A stretch of DNA of 64,000 nucleotides. It comes from Elgaria multicarinata webbii. Lineage: Eukaryota; Chordata; Lepidosauria; Squamata; Anguidae. The first letter of the stretch is position 1, and each line of letters starts with the position of its first letter. The notes beneath the pieces are model-generated. The model did not search any database, was not told the DNA's origin, and saw only the letters and a list, made by a program, of their open reading frames with translations. The translations under genes were made by a program, and so were the position numbers. Positions 62,603 to 64,000 of the stretch are shown here, piece after piece. The stretch lies in NCBI RefSeq assembly GCF_023053635.1, contig NC_086184.1:12942379-13006378 (forward strand). Reading direction: 5' to 3'.

Positions 62603-62930
62603 TAGAGCAGGAGTTAAGAACTTGGGTCAAATCTGGCTTTCCAGTGGCCCCAGTCCTTCCCTTTGGGGTTTTCCAGATCACCGTGCCCCCTTTTTTCTTG
62701 ACCATGGATAGATGGGTGGTTTCCCAGCTCCTGTGCACTTCTCCCCCCACCATTCTCAAAGGTTGAAATGCTGTTGTTCCTTGCGGTAAGAGCTTAGAGC
62801 TAACATATGCTGGTATTCCTGACCCCATCATCCTTTTGACCTTCTGCCCTACCGAGCACTGCAATGCAGCCAAGAGCGTCTCTGAAACAGAATACTTGGC
62901 ATTTGGCAAAACCCCTCTGCTCTAGGGGCC
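62603..62930. mobile_element. MITE, GTTGAAATGC family
   Basis: CTCAAAGGTTGAAATGCTGT, GCTGGTATTCCTGACCCC and GAGCGTCTCTGAAACAGAAT in the same order as 8715-9010; ends diverged. Confidence 0.65.
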
Positions 62931-62981
62931 TCTGACCTAGGGGTCTGCACCTCAAGTGGTTTTGTTTTTAAAACATATTGG

Positions 62982-63217
62982 CCCCATTCAGAAGACACCT
63001 TCAACCATGGCTTTAACCACAATAGTTAAGCCAGAAAGCTGGGCTGTGTTCAGAAGACACCTAGAACCATGGCTTTAACCATGGTGAATAAAACAAAAAG
63101 CCTTATTCACTGTAGTTAAAGCCGTAGTTTAAGGTGTCTTCTGAACACGGCCTGGCTTTCTGGCTTAACAACCTTGGTTAAAGCCATGGTTTAAGGTGTC
63201 TTCTGAACGGGCCCATT
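62982..63217. mobile_element. Fold-back MITE, CAGAAGACACCTTAAACC family
   Basis: Left GGCCCCATTCAGAAGACACC and right GGTGTCTTCTGAACGGGCCC are inverted; the arms are each a tandem pair (second start at ~63048 and ~63133). Relative of 32484-32577. Confidence 0.9.
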
Positions 63218-63816
63218 AATTAACCATTTTTAATGTGTCTGTTTGGTTGAAGCTAGCAATCACATCTTCAGCCATTAGAGGCAAACCAGTGTGTAGCTTT
63301 GCAGTCAGTTAGGGATGTTGGATGAATCCAGTTGCACAAATTGCACAATGGTTGGCAGCAGCTATGCCAATTTCAGCCACTGTTTGTGCAGATCATGCAC
63401 CTTGGTGCAATTTGTCGCCGTCATTGTGCAGGTCTATATCTGCGCAAATGACGGCCAAGACAGAAAAAAGGTTAAAAGTCCCTGGAGAAAACGCACAGCT
63501 CGCCTTGCCAATGCAGGCTGTTTCGGGTACACTGCAGAAGTCTCGTTTCCCGGTGACGGACATCCTTACCGTCAATACAGTTCAAAGACACGGGAGATTA
63601 ATAGGCTGAGGGGCAGAGTGATTTGCCTGCCCTCTCCCCCTGCTGTGGGAGAATGGACTGGACAGACCCCTTTGTTCGGCCCCATGGGGTGTGCACCATG
63701 TCAGGGGCATGCCTAGGGGTGCCCATGGGTGTCTCTTCACTGAAGAGGGGCGGGCAGAACATGTCCAACTCTGACAGCTGCATAAATGACCTTGTAAAAT
63801 TGGTTCATTTAGTTTT
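63218..63816. other. VPS35 intron 12, unclassified repeat
   Basis: Contains alternating direct/inverted words GTGCAATTTGT, GCACAAATTGCACAATGG and a repeat shared with 34625-34790 (GGCATGCCTAGGGGTG, GTCCAACTCTGACAGCTGCA). No exon. Confidence 0.4.
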
Positions 63817-64000
63817 CATAGAATAGTAGAGTTGGAAGAGGCCTATAAGGCCATCGAGTCCAACCCCCTGCTCAATGCAGGAATCCACCTTAAAGCATCC
63901 CTGACATATTGTTGTCCAGAAGCCTCTTGAAGGCCTCTAGTGTGGGAGAGCCCTAGGTAACTGGTTCCATTGTCGTACTGCTCTAACAGTCAGGAAGTTT
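63817..64000 (-). mobile_element. CR1 3' end, reverse orientation, cut by the window edge
   Basis: TTCATAGAATAGTAGAGTTG, GGCCATCGAGTCCAACCCCC and GGTTCCATTGTCGTACTGCT, as in 49277-49850. Confidence 0.93.

Overview
This window is vertebrate nuclear DNA and holds three protein-coding genes with the exon structure of the conserved amniote block MYLK3 - ORC6 - VPS35 (human 16q11.2). The repeats point to a squamate reptile, probably a lizard: CR1 and L2-like LINE 3' ends, tRNA-derived SINEs of the squamate type, and many short fold-back DNA elements. I cannot name the species. All three genes look intact. I placed every coding exon by hand from GT/AG junctions, reading phase and remembered human protein sequences.

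Layout. 1-6480 is a 40-bp minisatellite in blocks separated by a ~690-bp spacer, with a ~611-bp higher-order repeat inside one block. 6480-11473 is gene-free repeat-rich DNA leading to MYLK3. MYLK3 (cardiac myosin light chain kinase, + strand) has 13 coding exons, 11474-31103, giving 853 aa. It is followed tail to tail by ORC6 (origin recognition complex subunit 6, - strand), 7 exons, 41771-33195, 252 aa. ORC6 and VPS35 (retromer core, + strand) start head to head 508 bp apart in a CpG-rich region with CCAAT, E2F-like and M-box-like motifs. VPS35 exons 1-12 (42280-62550) encode residues 1-508; the remainder lies beyond the window.

The genes act in unrelated processes: sarcomere regulation, replication licensing and endosomal sorting. 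Their linkage is old synteny, not a functional operon; only the ORC6/VPS35 pair is likely to share a regulatory region.

Most of the rest is mobile DNA. Worth a second look: (1) a ~0.8-kb element present twice (18687-19492 and 52668-53450) and bounded by unusually long and unequal direct repeats of 21 and 75 bp; one insertion has duplicated the MYLK3 exon 5 splice donor. (2) A fold-back element in MYLK3 intron 4 whose tandem-repeat core resembles the 5' minisatellite, suggesting the satellite grew from a transposon. (3) A 946-bp fold-back in VPS35 intron 11 carrying a motif also found in the satellite spacer. (4) A VPS35 exon 4 acceptor with a purine run at the splice site, abutting a repeat-like open frame. 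I saw no gag, pol or env remains.
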